Source of the DNA: Acetobacter garciniae
GTDB taxonomy: Bacteria > Pseudomonadota > Alphaproteobacteria > Acetobacterales > Acetobacteraceae
Direction of reading: 5' to 3'
Assembly: GCF_017377735.1 (NCBI RefSeq)
Contig: NZ_JAFVMH010000006.1
Coordinates: 1-64,000, forward strand
Length of the DNA stretch: 64,000 nucleotides
A program made the position numbers and the translations under genes. Under the pieces are notes generated by a model. The model worked only from the letters and a program-made list of their open reading frames with translations, made no database searches and was not told where the DNA came from. Positions 19,197-28,340 of the stretch are shown piece by piece (position 1 is the first letter of the stretch; every line of letters begins with the position of its first letter).

Positions 19197-20543
19197 ATGA
19201 CGTCTCTTCCCTCTTCGCGTCCGGCTACGGCGGTTCTTCTGGCCGCAGGGCTGGGCACCCGCATGAAATCCTCGCGCCCCAAGGCCATGCAGACCCTGGC
19301 GGGCCAGCCCATGCTGGCGCACCTGATCGCCAGCGCGGCGGAGGTATTCGACCGGCTGGTGATTGTCGTCGGCCCCGATATGGACGACGTTGCCAAACTG
19401 GCCGCCCCCTTCCCCGTGGTGGTCCAGCATGAACGCCTGGGCACCGCCCATGCCGCCTTGCAGGCCGAACACTGGTTCGGTGAAGGCGACGTGGCCGTGC
19501 TGTATGCCGATAACCCGCTGATTTCGGCCCAGACCCTGGCCGCCCTGCTGGCCGAACGCCGCAAGCCCGGTGTGGGGCTGGCGCTGCTGGCCATGCGCCC
19601 GGCGGACCCTGCCCGTTATGGCCGGGTCATGACCCAGGGCGAAGACGTGACCCGCATTGTCGAATGGGCGGACGCCACGCCGGACGAGCGGGCGACGGAT
19701 CTGTGCAATGCCGGGGTGCTGTGCGCGGGAGCTGCGGATTTTCGCAAATGGCTGCACCGCGTGGGGAACGACAACGCCAAGGGCGAATTCTACCTGACGG
19801 ATGTGGTCGGCCTGGCGGTGGACGACGGGGCCCGGGTGCGCGCGGTCGAAGCGGCCGAGGATGAACTGCGCGGCGTGAATTCCCGCGCCGAACTGGCCCA
19901 GGCCGAACACTGCCTGCAAGAACGCCTGCGCCACAAGGCCATGGAAAACGGGGTGACGCTGGTTGCCCCGCAGACGGTCTTTTTCAGTGCGGATACCGCG
20001 CTCGCCCCCGACGTGCTGGTCGAACCCAACGTGGTGTTCGGCCCCGGTGTCACGGTGCATGAAAACGTGGTGATCCGCGCCTTCAGCCACCTGGAAGGGT
20101 GCGAGGTGCATGCAGGTGCCGTCATCGGCCCCTATGCGCGCCTGCGGCCTGAAACCAGCATAGGCTCGGGTGCGCGCATCGGCAATTTTGTCGAGGTCAA
20201 GAGTGCGACGCTGGGCGAAGGCACCAAGGTCAACCACCTGACCTATCTGGGCAATGCACGGATCGGGGCGCATACCAATATCGGCGCGGGCACCATTACA
20301 TGCAATTATGATGGCGTGTTCAAGCACACCACCACAATCGGGAACAACGTGTTCGTGGGGTCTGACTCGGTGCTGGTGGCGCCCGTCAGCATCGGGGACC
20401 ACGCGCTGGTGGGTGCGGGCAGCGTCGTTACATCCGATGTCCCGCCCGAGGCCCTGGCACTGGGCCGGGCGCGTCAGGTCAACAAGCCCGAGCTTGGCAA
20501 ACGCTTCATGGACGCCCGCAAGGCAGAAAAGGAAAACGGCTGA
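19197..20543 (+). CDS. glmU: Bifunctional GlcN-1-P acetyltransferase / GlcNAc-1-P uridylyltransferase
   Basis: 448 residues, normal for GlmU. The N-terminal uridylyltransferase domain starts with LLAAGLGTRMKSSRPKAM (14-31). The C-terminal half is a left-handed beta-helix of hexapeptide repeats with NYDGVFKHTTTIG and ending in KPELGKRF. It makes UDP-GlcNAc for peptidoglycan and LPS. The open frame continues 250 codons upstream, but that part is antisense to gph and lacks homology; ATG 19197 gives the normal N-terminus. It overlaps glmS by one base (TGATG), so the two consecutive pathway enzymes are coupled. Confidence 0.97.
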   Translation: MTSLPSSRPATAVLLAAGLGTRMKSSRPKAMQTLAGQPMLAHLIASAAEVFDRLVIVVGPDMDDVAKLAAPFPVVVQHERLGTAHAALQAEHWFGEGDVAVLYADNPLISAQTLAALLAERRKPGVGLALLAMRPADPARYGRVMTQGEDVTRIVEWADATPDERATDLCNAGVLCAGAADFRKWLHRVGNDNAKGEFYLTDVVGLAVDDGARVRAVEAAEDELRGVNSRAELAQAEHCLQERLRHKAMENGVTLVAPQTVFFSADTALAPDVLVEPNVVFGPGVTVHENVVIRAFSHLEGCEVHAGAVIGPYARLRPETSIGSGARIGNFVEVKSATLGEGTKVNHLTYLGNARIGAHTNIGAGTITCNYDGVFKHTTTIGNNVFVGSDSVLVAPVSIGDHALVGAGSVVTSDVPPEALALGRARQVNKPELGKRFMDARKAEKENG

Positions 20544-22366
20544 TGTGCGGAATTTGCGGCGCAGTTGGACTGCGACACGCAACCCCTATCATATTCGAGG
20601 GCCTGCGCCGGCTCGAATATCGTGGTTACGACTCGGCGGGGATCGCCACACTGGTCGATGGCCAGGTGGAACGCCGCCGCGCCGCCGGCAAGCTGGACAA
20701 CCTGGCAGACCTGCTGGCCCAGGACCCGCTGCCTGGCACCACGGGCATTGGCCATACGCGCTGGGCCACGCACGGCGCGCCCACCACGGGCAATGCCCAT
20801 CCGCACGGCACAAGCCGCGTCGCCATTGTCCATAACGGTATTATCGAAAACTTCGAAACCCTGCGCCGCGAGCTGGAAGGGGCGGGGCAGGTCTTCGAAA
20901 CCGAAACCGACAGTGAAACCATAGCCCAGCTTGTCGACTATCACCTGCAACAGGGCCTTACCCCGAAAGAGGCCGCCCTGCGCACCCTGCGCCGCCTGGA
21001 AGGGGCGTATGCGGTCGCCATGATCTTTGCAGGGCATGAAGGGCTGATGATCGGCGCATGCCATAATGCCCCCCTGGCCGTGGGCTTTGGCGATGAGGAA
21101 ATGTTCCTGGGTTCGGACTCGCTGGCCCTGGCCCCCCTCACCCGCCGCATCGCCTATATGGAAAACGGGGATTGCGTGATCCTGACCCCGCAGCGCGCCG
21201 ACTTCATGACCTTCGATGGCACGCCCGTCGAACGCCAGGTCCAGGTCACCGCCCTGACGGCAGGGGCCATCGGCAAGGATGGGTACCGCCACTATATGGA
21301 AAAGGAACTGCACGAACACCCGCTGGTGATCGGGCAGACCCTGCAACGCATGGTGGACCCGGCAACCCGCAGGGTCAGCCTGCCCGACCTGCCGTTTAAC
21401 CTGGCCAGTGTGCCACGCGCGGTCATAACCGCCTGCGGGTCCGCCTTTTACGCGGGCATGGTCGGGCGCTACTGGCTGGAAGAGCTTGCCCGCCTGCCGG
21501 TCGATATCGATGTGGCCAGCGAAATGCGCTACCGCGACCCGCCGCTGACCCCAGGCTCGCTCGGCCTGCTGATCTCCCAGTCGGGGGAAACGGCGGATAC
21601 GCTGGCCGCCCTGCGGGGCCTGCGCGAAAAGGCCATTCATATTCTCTCTGTCCTGAATGTCGAACACAGCACCATGGCGCGCGAAAGCGACACCGTGCTG
21701 GGCACCGTGGCCGGGCCTGAAATTTCAGTCGCCTCCACCAAGGCCTTTACCGCGCAGTTGACCGTTCTGGCCTGCCTGAGCATTGCCACGGCGCGTGCAC
21801 GCGGCAAGCTGGACAGCCTGCGTGAAGAAGAACTGGTGGGTGCGCTGCTGGACCTGCCCAGCCGCGCGGCCGATGTGTTCAAGCAGGGGGATGCCATACG
21901 CACCATGGCCCGTGTCGTGGCCGAAGCGCGCGACGTGCTGTATCTGGGCCGGGGCAGCCTGTTCCCCGTGGCGATGGAAGGCGCGCTCAAGCTCAAGGAA
22001 ATTTCCTACATCCACGCCGAAGCCTATGCGGCGGGGGAGATGAAGCACGGCCCGATCTCGTTGATCGACCGCAGCGTGCCCATTGTCGCCACCGCCCCTT
22101 CCACCCCGCTGTTCGACAAGACCCTGTCCAACCTGCAGGAAGCAAAGGCACGCGGCGGCAGGCTGCTGGTCTTTACGGACACACGCGGGGCGGAACGCGT
22201 GGGTGCCATTGCCGAGCATATGGTGGTGCTGCCCAGCGTGCATGACTTCGTGGCCCCGATCCTGCAAACCATCCCGGTCCAGATCCTGGCCTATGAGGTG
22301 GCAGTGCTCAAAGGCACGGATGTGGACCAGCCCCGTAACCTGGCCAAATCCGTCACGGTGGAATAG
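20543..22366 (+). CDS. glmS: Glutamine-fructose-6-phosphate aminotransferase (isomerizing)
   Basis: 607 residues. Cys2 in MCGICGAVG is the N-terminal nucleophile of the glutaminase domain, with GHTRWATHG near residue 72. Two SIS sugar-isomerase domains follow (about 290 onwards, SQSGETADTLAAL), and the protein ends LAKSVTVE as in other GlmS. It makes glucosamine-6-phosphate, committing carbon to UDP-GlcNAc. It directly follows glmU. No glmS ribozyme (a Gram-positive feature) is expected or seen. Confidence 0.97.
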   Translation: MCGICGAVGLRHATPIIFEGLRRLEYRGYDSAGIATLVDGQVERRRAAGKLDNLADLLAQDPLPGTTGIGHTRWATHGAPTTGNAHPHGTSRVAIVHNGIIENFETLRRELEGAGQVFETETDSETIAQLVDYHLQQGLTPKEAALRTLRRLEGAYAVAMIFAGHEGLMIGACHNAPLAVGFGDEEMFLGSDSLALAPLTRRIAYMENGDCVILTPQRADFMTFDGTPVERQVQVTALTAGAIGKDGYRHYMEKELHEHPLVIGQTLQRMVDPATRRVSLPDLPFNLASVPRAVITACGSAFYAGMVGRYWLEELARLPVDIDVASEMRYRDPPLTPGSLGLLISQSGETADTLAALRGLREKAIHILSVLNVEHSTMARESDTVLGTVAGPEISVASTKAFTAQLTVLACLSIATARARGKLDSLREEELVGALLDLPSRAADVFKQGDAIRTMARVVAEARDVLYLGRGSLFPVAMEGALKLKEISYIHAEAYAAGEMKHGPISLIDRSVPIVATAPSTPLFDKTLSNLQEAKARGGRLLVFTDTRGAERVGAIAEHMVVLPSVHDFVAPILQTIPVQILAYEVAVLKGTDVDQPRNLAKSVTVE

Positions 22367-22388
22367 GCGGCCCCGCCAAACAGGCGCC

Positions 22389-22422
22389 GAATACGGGTGG
22401 GGAAAGTTCCCCGCCCGTATTC
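22389..22422. terminator. Bidirectional hairpin after glmS
   Basis: A 16-bp stem (22389-22404 with 22407-22422, one T-G wobble) and 2-nt loop as written lies between convergent glmS and the DUF3108-like gene. There is no T run, but its strength and position suggest shared transcript-end formation. Confidence 0.6.
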
Positions 22423-22449
22423 ATCATGAGGTCACTGGCAAGATTGCTT

Positions 22450-23343
22450 TCAGGGCACCAGCCTGGGCGGGTCTTCAAGCTGGATGACGATATGCCCCAG
22501 CTTGGGGTGTTCCAGTTCCAGCCGCACCACGACCAGCCCCACCTGCGGCACGTCCTCGAACCAGACCTGGCCGGGCTGGGGCTGGCGCAGCTTGCTGGGG
22601 CGGGCTGAAACCTTGAACCCCTGCACCTGCTGCAAGACGAAATTGCACCGCAGCCCGTCGGCACCCCAGTCACGCATCGTGCCTTCGGGCAGGCGCTGTA
22701 TGCCCGCGTCACTCATGCTCAGCGTGCTCAGGCGCAGGCCATCGAAAATCTTTCTGGGTGTGTCCGTGCAGCGATGCGCGGCCTGGACCTGGTGCAGCAC
22801 CCCCATGAAGGTGGCCAGCATGTCCACCGCCCCCACCTTGTCCTGAAGGGTTACGGGCTCACGATCGGCCTCGGTGGGGTTTTCCTCCGTCACCTCGGCC
22901 ATGCCCTTGGGGTACCCCATGTTCAGGAGCCAGTCCTGATGATGGGAGCGGCCATCGCTCTTGTAGAACTGGGGCGTGACCGTACCGTCGGGCGTGAAGG
23001 TGCCCATGCCGGACATCCGCAGGGAACTCTTGACGAACAGGCCCACCAGCCCGCCTGTCCTGGCGGCGGCGGATACGCTGTACTGATCGGCCCCCAGGCG
23101 ATACGCCGTATCCAGCGCCATCAGTTCCAGCCCATGGGCATAGATATGATAGCGTGCGACGTTCTGCGGCAGGGTTTCGGTCGCACCGGCACCTGCGGCA
23201 GGCTGCATGACGCAGGCCGCAAGCAGGCCCGCCAACAGCCCGCCTTTGCCCAGCCGGGCCGGGAAGGCCCGGCGGAATACCCCGTAACGGACCACGCCCG
23301 GGCGCGACCCCCGCGAAAACAGGAAAGCGCGTAATCTGTTCAT
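22450..23343 (-). CDS. DUF3108-like exported protein, possible lipoprotein
   Basis: 297 residues. An Arg-rich N-terminus leads to a hydrophobic stretch LLAGLLAACVMQPAAGAGA; LAAC (41-44) fits a lipobox, so Cys44 may be lipidated, though a normal signal-peptidase site after AGA is also possible. The body has features I associate with DUF3108: YHIYAHGLELMALDTAYRL, a KSSLRMSGMGTFTPDG strand and SDGRSH. The function of the family is not established; it is an envelope beta-rich protein. Start ATG 23343 has AGGG six bases before it. Confidence 0.65.
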   Translation of the reverse strand: MNRLRAFLFSRGSRPGVVRYGVFRRAFPARLGKGGLLAGLLAACVMQPAAGAGATETLPQNVARYHIYAHGLELMALDTAYRLGADQYSVSAAARTGGLVGLFVKSSLRMSGMGTFTPDGTVTPQFYKSDGRSHHQDWLLNMGYPKGMAEVTEENPTEADREPVTLQDKVGAVDMLATFMGVLHQVQAAHRCTDTPRKIFDGLRLSTLSMSDAGIQRLPEGTMRDWGADGLRCNFVLQQVQGFKVSARPSKLRQPQPGQVWFEDVPQVGLVVVRLELEHPKLGHIVIQLEDPPRLVP

Positions 23344-23371
23344 GATGTGCCCTGTCATGTGCCCCGTGACA

Positions 23372-24154
23372 CTATAGGCCGCGATAGCCAAGCCTGAAGG
23401 AAACCGCGCGTGCCAGATCAACGGCCCTGGCCCCCAGTTCCTTGACGTCATACTGGGTCAGTTCCGTCTGCGGCAGGCTGATCCCCACCCCTGCCACGGC
23501 CTGGCCGGAATGGTCCCTGATGGCTGAACCGAAACACCAGAGCCCGTCAAGCACCTGTTCGTCATCCACCGCGTAGCCCCGATCCTGTATTTCGGCAATT
23601 TCGCGCACCAGTGTCGTGACCGAGCGTATGCCATGCGGCGTGGGGGGCTTGGGCCAGGTCGCAACCGGATGCTGGGCCAGCCAGTCCTCGAATGTCTCGT
23701 CATCCATGCCCGCCAGCATGGCATTGCCTGTGGCCGTAAATATGGCAGGCAGGCGCATGCCCACCCGAAAGGATGCGCCCAGCACCGTCGCGCTGTTGCG
23801 ACAGGCCAGGTAAACCACCTGCATCCCTTCGAGCATGGTCAGGGTCAGGGTGAACGTATCCAGGTCCGGGCGGTTATCGAGCACATGGTAGAACTCCGCC
23901 ACCAGATCGCGCTTTTCGGTCACGTCACCCGCCCAGTCAAGCAAACGTGTACCCAACCGATACCCCTGGGACGACGTTTTTTCCAACAGGCCAAGCTCGA
24001 CCATGACCGCCAGCAGCCCGTGGGCCGTGCTGCGCGGCAGATCGAGCTGGCGGGCGACATCGGCCGCCAGCGGTGGGCGGCTTGCCGCCTTGACGAGATC
24101 GAGAATGCGAACGGCGCGCCGCAGGGCTGGCACCGTATCCGGGGGACTGGGCAT
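23372..24154 (-). CDS. IclR-family transcriptional regulator
   Basis: 260 residues with an N-terminal winged helix-turn-helix (about 10-70, LAADVARQLDLPRSTAHGLL) and a C-terminal IclR effector domain (ATGNAMLAGM, DDEQVLDGLWCFGSAIRD, VAGVGISLP). IclR proteins bind small organic acids or aromatics and control adjacent catabolic genes or themselves. It is divergent from the glutathione peroxidase gene; the 271-bp gap contains overlapping promoter-like elements, so it may regulate itself and perhaps the peroxidase. The effector is unknown. Confidence 0.9.
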   Translation of the reverse strand: MPSPPDTVPALRRAVRILDLVKAASRPPLAADVARQLDLPRSTAHGLLAVMVELGLLEKTSSQGYRLGTRLLDWAGDVTEKRDLVAEFYHVLDNRPDLDTFTLTLTMLEGMQVVYLACRNSATVLGASFRVGMRLPAIFTATGNAMLAGMDDETFEDWLAQHPVATWPKPPTPHGIRSVTTLVREIAEIQDRGYAVDDEQVLDGLWCFGSAIRDHSGQAVAGVGISLPQTELTQYDVKELGARAVDLARAVSFRLGYRGL

Positions 24155-24173
24155 GCGTTTTCGTATTTTCCTA

Positions 24174-24202
24174 TTGACAGAGGAAGCTCATCTCTTCATA
24201 TT
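24174..24202 (+). promoter_or_regulatory. Candidate promoter in the iclR-gpx gap
   Basis: Perfect -35 TTGACA (24174-24179), 17 bp spacer, -10 CATATT (24197-24202), directed toward the peroxidase gene but about 220 bp upstream of it. It begins only 20 bp from the iclR start codon. A weaker minus-strand pair (TTGAAC about 24224-24219, with ATATGA about 24200-24195) may serve iclR. Confidence 0.4.
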
Positions 24203-24270
24203 CCACATACGGGATCGAGTTCAATATAATGAACAACAATAAACGAACCGATCTCCCCGCGCAGAGTTGC

Positions 24271-24318
24271 GGTGGAAGCCTGAAACAAGAACCCGAAACA
24301 GGGCACCAGGCTTCCACC
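24271..24318 (+). other. Large inverted repeat in the gpx leader
   Basis: Two perfect 12-bp arms (24271-24282 and 24307-24318) enclose 24 nt that contain a smaller 3-bp hairpin (CCC...GGG). It lies between the candidate promoter and the gpx start, so the leader RNA would be strongly folded. No T run follows. Confidence 0.5.
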
Positions 24319-24425
24319 CTGCCGCGCCAGCGATCATTCCCTTGGTCCCTTTCCACTCGCCCATCATGCGTCATTGAGCTACACAGATCTCTCTCCTGCC
24401 ACAAAACCAGCAAAAGGGCAGCACC

Positions 24426-24911
24426 TTGACCTGTGTATATAATTTTACTCTTCCCGGACTTGAAGGCGGCAGCATCGACCTTGGCACCTATCGGGGCAAG
24501 CCCATCCTGCTGGTCAATACCGCATCCCTTTGCGGTTTCACCCCGCAATATGAAGGGCTGCAAGCGCTCTGGACCCAGTTCAACAAGGCTGGGCTGGTCA
24601 TCGTGGGGATTCCCAGCGACGATTTCGGCCACCAGGAACCCGGTTCAGCCCACGAAATCGCCACCTTCTGCCAGCGCAATTACGGCGTGACCTTTCCCAT
24701 GGCCGCACGCTGCCACGTCAAGGGAGGTGAAGCCATTCCGCTGTTCAAGTGGCTGGACAGCCAGTTGGGCATTCTGGCCCGGCCGCGGTGGAATTTCTTT
24801 AAATACCTGACGAACCGGCAGGGCATGCCCGCCACATGGTTCAGCAGCCTGACACCCCCCACCGCATGGCGGGTCAGGCACGCGGTCGAGCAGGTGCTGC
24901 AAGCCGACTAG
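24426..24911 (+). CDS. Glutathione/thioredoxin peroxidase, GPx family
   Basis: 161 residues, the usual length. Peroxidatic Cys in NTASLCGFTPQYEGLQ (Cys36), and the Trp/Asn of RWNFFKYL near 125. In typical members the second motif is FPCNQFGGQEPG; here it is IPSDDFGHQEPG, so the usual second cysteine and glutamine are replaced, and the resolving thiol must lie elsewhere (C82 and C95 are available). It reduces hydroperoxides in the cytoplasm using thioredoxin or glutathione. Start is TTG at 24426 without a clear ribosome site. Confidence 0.85.
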   Translation: MTCVYNFTLPGLEGGSIDLGTYRGKPILLVNTASLCGFTPQYEGLQALWTQFNKAGLVIVGIPSDDFGHQEPGSAHEIATFCQRNYGVTFPMAARCHVKGGEAIPLFKWLDSQLGILARPRWNFFKYLTNRQGMPATWFSSLTPPTAWRVRHAVEQVLQAD

Positions 24912-24941
24912 GCCTCTGCCCGCCAGCACTCTTTAGCGTGC

Positions 24942-25628
24942 CTAGCGCGGGACGATCTTGCCTTCGCGCAGGGTCACGACCCGGTCCATACGGGGCAGAA
25001 GTTCCTCGTTATGGGTCGCGACCAGTGCCGCCAGCCCCTTTTGCCGCACGGCTGTCAGCAGTTCGGCAAAGACCGCATCCGCCGTGTGGACATCCAGGTT
25101 GCCGGTGGGTTCGTCCGCCAGCAGCAGGGCCGGGTTGTTCGCCAGGGCACGGGCAATGGCCACGCGCTGCTGTTCCCCGCCTGAAAGCTTGCCCGGCAAA
25201 TGATCCAGCCTGTGGGCCAGTCCGAACATGTCCAGCAGGCGTTCGGCCTCGGCCCGCGCGCGCGCCTTGGGCACGCCGGCGATCATCTGCGGCAGCATGA
25301 CGTTTTCGCGCGCGGTGAATTCGCCCAGCAGATGGTGGAACTGGTAGACAAAGCCGATCCGGTCGCGCCGCAAAACGGTACGACCGGCCTCGGCCATGCC
25401 CTTGGTGGACTTGCCCGCAATGACGATATCGCCCGCATCGGGCGTGTCTAGCAGGCCCGCCAGATGCAGCAGGGTGGACTTGCCGGTGCCCGACGGGGCG
25501 ACAAGGGCCACGATTTCCCCCGCCCGGAGTTCGAAATCGGCCCCGCACAGCACGGGCAGCACGCCGTCATCCCCGCTGCGATAGGCTTTCTGCACGCCTT
25601 CCAGCGCCAGCACGGTCGGGTTATTCAT
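24942..25628 (-). CDS. lolD: Lipoprotein-releasing system ATPase LolD
   Basis: 228-residue ABC ATPase: Walker [10 protein letters not shown] (about 44-52), signature LSGGEQQR (about 143), Walker [11 protein letters not shown], and a MacB/LolD-type subfamily sequence throughout. Start ATG 25628 overlaps the end of the permease gene by 8 bp, so the two are co-translated. It powers release of outer-membrane lipoproteins to LolA. The Walker A has Ala-Pro instead of the usual Gly-Xaa before Ser-Gly, a small deviation. Confidence 0.93.
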   Translation of the reverse strand: MNNPTVLALEGVQKAYRSGDDGVLPVLCGADFELRAGEIVALVAPSGTGKSTLLHLAGLLDTPDAGDIVIAGKSTKGMAEAGRTVLRRDRIGFVYQFHHLLGEFTARENVMLPQMIAGVPKARARAEAERLLDMFGLAHRLDHLPGKLSGGEQQRVAIARALANNPALLLADEPTGNLDVHTADAVFAELLTAVRQKGLAALVATHNEELLPRMDRVVTLREGKIVPR

Positions 25629-26868
25629 GGCGCAGAGCCTCCACCGGGTCCGTTTTCGCCGCCCGCCATGATGGGTACAGCGTTGCCAGAAGGGACAGCA
25701 CCAGCGCCATGGCAATGACCTCCACCACCTGCCCCCAGACCAGCCGGGCCGGCAGGTGTTCGAGGTAATATACTTCGGGGTTGAACAGGTTGGTGCCGGT
25801 CAGCCTTTGCAGAAGCTGGCGAATCCGCTCGATATTCAGGCAGAACACCACACCCAGCACCGTGCCAGACACGGTGCCCGCCACCCCGACAAAAGCCCCG
25901 CACATCAGGAAAATGCGCATGATCGCACCCCGGCTGGCCCCGATGGTGCGCAGCACGGCAATGTCGGCCGTCTTGTCCTTGACCATCATGATCAGAGAGG
26001 AAATGACATTGAACGCCGCCACCAGGATGATCAGGGTCAGGATCAGGAACATGACATTCTGTTCCACCTGAACCGCGCCGAACAGGGCGTTATTGGCATT
26101 TGTCCAGTCCAGCACCCGCAGGCCGGGGTTCCCCAGCGCCTTGTCGATCGCCATGGAGATCGGGCGCACATGCTCGGCATCCGTCGTCATGACCAGAAGC
26201 TGCGTCACCTGTCCGGGCATCTGGAAATAGACCTGAGCCGCATGCATGGGCAGGAACACCACGGAGGAATTGTAATCGTTCACGCCAGCATCGAAAATGG
26301 CCGCCACATGATAGGTGCGCACACGCGGCACGGTGCCGAAGGCGGTGGCCGCCCCATCGGGCGAGACAAGGGTCAGCCCGGACCCCACGGACAGCCCCGC
26401 CCGTTCGGCCAGCGTGACACCCACCACAATGGAATCGTCACTGCCGAACGCATCGAGCGAGCCGGCGATAATGGAGGAACTGACGGCCTTGAGGTCACGC
26501 AGCCCCTGGGGGGTGACACCATGCACCACCCCGCCGGAACTGTACGCCCCGGCACTGAGCAGCACCTGGCCTTCGATCATGGGGGTGGCACTGACCACGC
26601 CGGGCACGGTACGGACCGTCCGCGCCGCGGCTTCGTACTGCGAGATGGTCCGCCCCGAACCGTAAATGGTCAGGTCACCGTTCAGGCCCAGGATGCGGCT
26701 CATCAGATCGGCCTGAAAGCCGTTCATCACCGCCATGACGATAATCAGCGTTGCAACGCCCAGGGCAATGCCGATCAACGAAAAAATGGCGATGATGGAG
26801 ACAAAGCGTTCCCCCCGGCGCGCACGGAGGTAACGGCCCGCCACCGCCCGCTCGAAGGGACCGAACAT
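25621..26868 (-). CDS. lolC: Lipoprotein-releasing system permease LolC/LolE (LolF-type)
   Basis: 415 residues. It begins [34 protein letters not shown] and has one N-terminal and three C-terminal membrane segments around a large periplasmic domain, the LolC/E layout. Only one permease gene accompanies lolD, so a single-type (LolF) homodimer is likely, as in other alphaproteobacteria. It lies 5 bp after proS in the same direction, a common pairing in alphaproteobacteria. Confidence 0.93.
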   Translation of the reverse strand: MFGPFERAVAGRYLRARRGERFVSIIAIFSLIGIALGVATLIIVMAVMNGFQADLMSRILGLNGDLTIYGSGRTISQYEAAARTVRTVPGVVSATPMIEGQVLLSAGAYSSGGVVHGVTPQGLRDLKAVSSSIIAGSLDAFGSDDSIVVGVTLAERAGLSVGSGLTLVSPDGAATAFGTVPRVRTYHVAAIFDAGVNDYNSSVVFLPMHAAQVYFQMPGQVTQLLVMTTDAEHVRPISMAIDKALGNPGLRVLDWTNANNALFGAVQVEQNVMFLILTLIILVAAFNVISSLIMMVKDKTADIAVLRTIGASRGAIMRIFLMCGAFVGVAGTVSGTVLGVVFCLNIERIRQLLQRLTGTNLFNPEVYYLEHLPARLVWGQVVEVIAMALVLSLLATLYPSWRAAKTDPVEALRHE

Positions 26869-26873
26869 GGCCC

Positions 26874-28190
26874 TTAGCCCGCCAGGACCAGGGCCAGCGC
26901 GTCATCCACGCTGACTTCGCGCCGCTCACCCGTGGCCCGGCGCTTGAGTTCGACAATACCTTCCTTGGCACCACGCGGCCCGACCACGATCTGCCAGGGG
27001 TGGCCCATCAGATCGGCATCGGCAAATTTCACGCCCGCGCGCTCGGCCCGGTCATCATACAGGAAGTCCTCGGGGGCGGCTGCGTAAATGCGTTCGCACA
27101 CGTCATCGCACAGCGTATCCCCCATTTTCAGGTTCAGGATGGCGGCCTTGAAGGGGGCGACGGAATCCGGCCAGATAATGCCGTTCTCGTCATGGCAGGC
27201 CTCGATGATGGCACCGGTCAGACGCGACACGCCAATGCCGTAGGACCCCATTTCCGGGTAGAGCTTGTTACCGTCCGGCCCGGTGATGCTGACATCGAGC
27301 GCCTTGGTATATTTGTTCCCGAAGTAGAAGATGTGGCCCACCTCCACCCCACGACCTTCCCGCCTGCGCTCGGCGGGCACGTTTTCCCATGCGGCGGTGT
27401 CGTGCATTTCGTCCGTGGCGGCGTAGGGTGTGGTCACGCGGTTGAAAAACGCTTCCAGCGCTTCGGGGTTGTTGGTGTCCACCGGTTCGTCCAGCCAGTC
27501 CTGTTCGCCCAGTGCCGCATCGTAATACACACCGCTTTCGCCGGTCGGGGCCAGGATCAGGAATTCGTGGCTCAGTTCACCGCCGATGGGGCCGGTATCG
27601 GCCCGCATGGGAACCGCCTGCACGCCAAGCCGCTGGAACGTGCGCAGATACGCCAGCAGCATGCGCCGGTAGCTGGTCACGGCGGAGGCATAATCCACAT
27701 CGAAGCTGTAGGCATCCTTCATAAGGAATTCGCGCCCGCGCATCACGCCAAAGCGCGGGCGCACCTCGTCACGGAATTTCCACTGGATATGATACAGGGC
27801 CTGGGGCAGTTCCTTGTAGGACTTCACGGCCTGGCCGAACAGGTCGGTAATCATTTCCTCATTGGTGGGGCCGTAAAGCAGTTCGCGCTTGTGGCGGTCC
27901 TGAATGCGCAGCATTTCCGGGCCGTAGGCGTCATACCGCCCCGAACGCCGCCACAGATCCGCGGATTGCAGGGTTGGCATCAGCACTTCCTGCGCGCCGA
28001 TCCGGTCCTGTTCCTCACGCACGATCTGGCCGATATTGCGCAGCACCTTCAACCCGGCTGGCAGCCAGGCATAAATGCCCGACGCCGTCTGGCGAACAAG
28101 CCCCGCGCGCAGCATGAGCCGGTGCGAGACGATCTGCGCCTCTGCGGGGTTTTCCTTTAACGTGGGAAGAAAGCTGCGCGAAAGACGCAT
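26874..28190 (-). CDS. proS: Prolyl-tRNA synthetase (short, alphaproteobacterial type)
   Basis: 438 residues. The class II core motifs are present: [21 protein letters not shown] (motif 1 region, about 75), [26 protein letters not shown] (motif 2) and [10 protein letters not shown] (motif 3). The editing insertion found in long bacterial ProS is absent, consistent with the short form of alphaproteobacteria. A C-terminal anticodon-binding domain follows ([15 protein letters not shown]). It starts the proS-lolCD operon. Confidence 0.97.
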   Translation of the reverse strand: MRLSRSFLPTLKENPAEAQIVSHRLMLRAGLVRQTASGIYAWLPAGLKVLRNIGQIVREEQDRIGAQEVLMPTLQSADLWRRSGRYDAYGPEMLRIQDRHKRELLYGPTNEEMITDLFGQAVKSYKELPQALYHIQWKFRDEVRPRFGVMRGREFLMKDAYSFDVDYASAVTSYRRMLLAYLRTFQRLGVQAVPMRADTGPIGGELSHEFLILAPTGESGVYYDAALGEQDWLDEPVDTNNPEALEAFFNRVTTPYAATDEMHDTAAWENVPAERRREGRGVEVGHIFYFGNKYTKALDVSITGPDGNKLYPEMGSYGIGVSRLTGAIIEACHDENGIIWPDSVAPFKAAILNLKMGDTLCDDVCERIYAAAPEDFLYDDRAERAGVKFADADLMGHPWQIVVGPRGAKEGIVELKRRATGERREVSVDDALALVLAG

Positions 28191-28288
28191 GGTGCATTCA
28201 GCCTTGTGCAGGGAACGGCTTATGGCACGGCAAAGCCTGTTCCGATGTTATGAAGTCCTGCGCGGGTTTAGAACAGCGCAGGGTGAGA

Positions 28289-28313
28289 GAAAACCCGGCC
28301 AGGCCGGGCTTTC
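28289..28313 (-). terminator. Rho-independent terminator of rnj
   Basis: Minus-strand hairpin 28 nt after the rnj stop: 10-bp stem (28313-28304 with 28298-28289, one G-T pair) and 5-nt loop, with TTTTC inside and after the 3' arm. Confidence 0.7.
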
Positions 28314-28340
28314 CTTGATAGTGGGGGCTTGCGGTCGTGT

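Noticed and set aside
24229..24429. 66-codon ORF ending on the gpx TTG start
   Set aside because: Spans the inverted repeat, lacks a ribosome site and has weak codon bias.
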